64,000 bases of DNA from Roseateles oligotrophus (lineage in GTDB: Bacteria > Pseudomonadota > Gammaproteobacteria > Burkholderiales > Burkholderiaceae_C). Under the pieces are notes generated by a model. That model had not been told where the DNA came from. It worked only from the letters and a program-made list of their open reading frames with translations, and made no database searches. A program made the translations under genes and the position numbers. Shown piece by piece: positions 63,487-64,000 of this stretch (within the stretch, counting starts at the first letter, position 1; the number at the start of each line of letters is the position of its first letter). The DNA is taken from NCBI RefSeq assembly GCF_025717515.1, contig NZ_JAJIRN010000008.1, positions 186,001 to 250,000 of the forward strand. Direction: 5' to 3'.

Positions 63487-64000
63487 TCAGTATTGAACTT
63501 TTTTCTCGACATAACGGAACTGCACCACGGTCAGCGTGACCACGATGAACATCAGCACCACCGACTGCGCGGCCGAACCGCCCAGGTCCATCGCCTTGAA
63601 GCCGTCGTAATAGACCTTGTAGACCAAAATCGAGGTGTCTTTGCCCGGCCCGCCGTGGGTGGCCGCATCAATGATGCCGAAGGTGTCGAAGAAGGCGTAG
63701 ACGATGTTGATCACCAGCAAGAAGAAGGTGGTCGGCGAGAGCAGCGGGAAGATGATGGTCCAAAAGCGCCGCCAAGGCCCGGCGCCGTCGATCGCCGCGG
63801 CTTCGATCAAGGACTTGGGGATGGCCTGCAGGCCGGCCATGAAGAACAAGAAGTTGTAGGAGATCTGCTTCCACACCGCCGCCATCACGACCAGCGTCAT
63901 CGCATGGTCGGAATTGAGCAGATGGTTCCAGGGGATGCCCATTGCCGTCAGCCAATAGGACACCACGCCGATCGAGGGCGCGAACATGAACAACCACAGC
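63487..64000 (-). CDS. ugpA: glycerol-3-phosphate ABC transporter permease UgpA (C-terminal part)
   Basis: The frame is open to the window edge, so about 171 C-terminal residues are visible. It shows membrane helices and the EAA loop [17 protein letters not shown] that contacts UgpC, followed by [13 protein letters not shown]. The N-terminal half and the expected substrate-binding protein gene ugpB should lie beyond 64000. Gene order ugpA-ugpE-ugpC-ugpQ is the classical one. Confidence 0.93.
   Translation of the reverse strand, partial: LWLFMFAPSIGVVSYWLTAMGIPWNHLLNSDHAMTLVVMAAVWKQISYNFLFFMAGLQAIPKSLIEAAAIDGAGPWRRFWTIIFPLLSPTTFFLLVINIVYAFFDTFGIIDAATHGGPGKDTSILVYKVYYDGFKAMDLGGSAAQSVVLMFIVVTLTVVQFRYVEKKVQY

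Overview
The window is a GC-rich, gene-dense chromosomal segment of a betaproteobacterium of the order Burkholderiales. Gene order points to the Roseateles/Paucibacter/Rubrivivax branch, though that placement is an inference. Supporting features are the ffh-ccsA-PP0621-pilS-pilR block, a class Ia nrdA/nrdB pair with NrdR boxes, an AAPAKK-type histone H1-like protein, aroQ-accB-accC-prmA, the rubredoxin-pilG-pilH-pilI-pilJ-chpA cluster, and a PEP-CTERM protein. Most of the sequence is core genome. The first ~0.8 kb looks accessory and lies against the 3' end of a tRNA-Met gene.

Layout: 1-0.85 kb holds the tail of an unidentified gene, short direct repeats and tRNA-Met(CAT). 0.9-9.4 kb holds an ornithine-cyclodeaminase-family gene, ftsY, ffh, a CcsA-like membrane protein, a PP0621-type small protein and the pilS/pilR two-component pair. 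9.4-15.3 kb holds nrdA, nrdB and the H1-like gene; nrdA is preceded by two NrdR boxes around a recognisable promoter. 15.4-26 kb is a long minus-strand series in several operons: RNase II-like gene, tonB-like, aroE, mtgA, a hypothetical, tlpA-like; then aroQ, accB, accC, prmA and a DUF3426 zinc-ribbon protein. 26-41.4 kb is mixed: small membrane and secreted proteins, a spondin-like PEP-CTERM protein, a prolyl oligopeptidase, a MaoC-Pta fusion, a DUF2145 pair, a YqiA-like hydrolase, a large zinc metalloprotease lipoprotein, a ZntB-like transporter, a beta-lactamase-fold hydrolase, DUF805 and a small secreted RND-porter-like protein. 41.4-45.6 kb holds mpl with a GNAT gene, hemL and a thiD-like kinase on the minus strand. 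45.8-57.3 kb is the type IV pilus chemosensory cluster, followed by a diguanylate cyclase. 57.4-64 kb holds an M13 peptidase, a secreted cyanophycinase-like protein and the ugpA(partial)-ugpE-ugpC-ugpQ operon.

Working together: PilS/PilR and the Pil-Chp array are the two known layers of type IV pilus control, and the diguanylate cyclase behind chpA fits a link to c-di-GMP. FtsY and Ffh are the two GTPases of co-translational protein targeting. NrdA and NrdB form one ribonucleotide reductase. AccB and AccC are two subunits of acetyl-CoA carboxylase. The many exported peptidases suggest a protein-degrading lifestyle.

No wholly new multi-gene system is evident. The most unusual items are small: (1) a 143-bp, exactly centred inverted-repeat element directly after the nrdB stop; (2) a duplicated accC start between accB and accC whose five base differences are all synonymous; (3) a palindromic element translated inside aroE; (4) an IS110 transposase 5' remnant upstream of the RNase II-like gene; (5) a stand-alone secreted protein resembling one porter subdomain of RND pumps; (6) a 7+7 bp palindrome upstream of rubredoxin; (7) the dual NrdR boxes with a ~260-nt nrdA leader.
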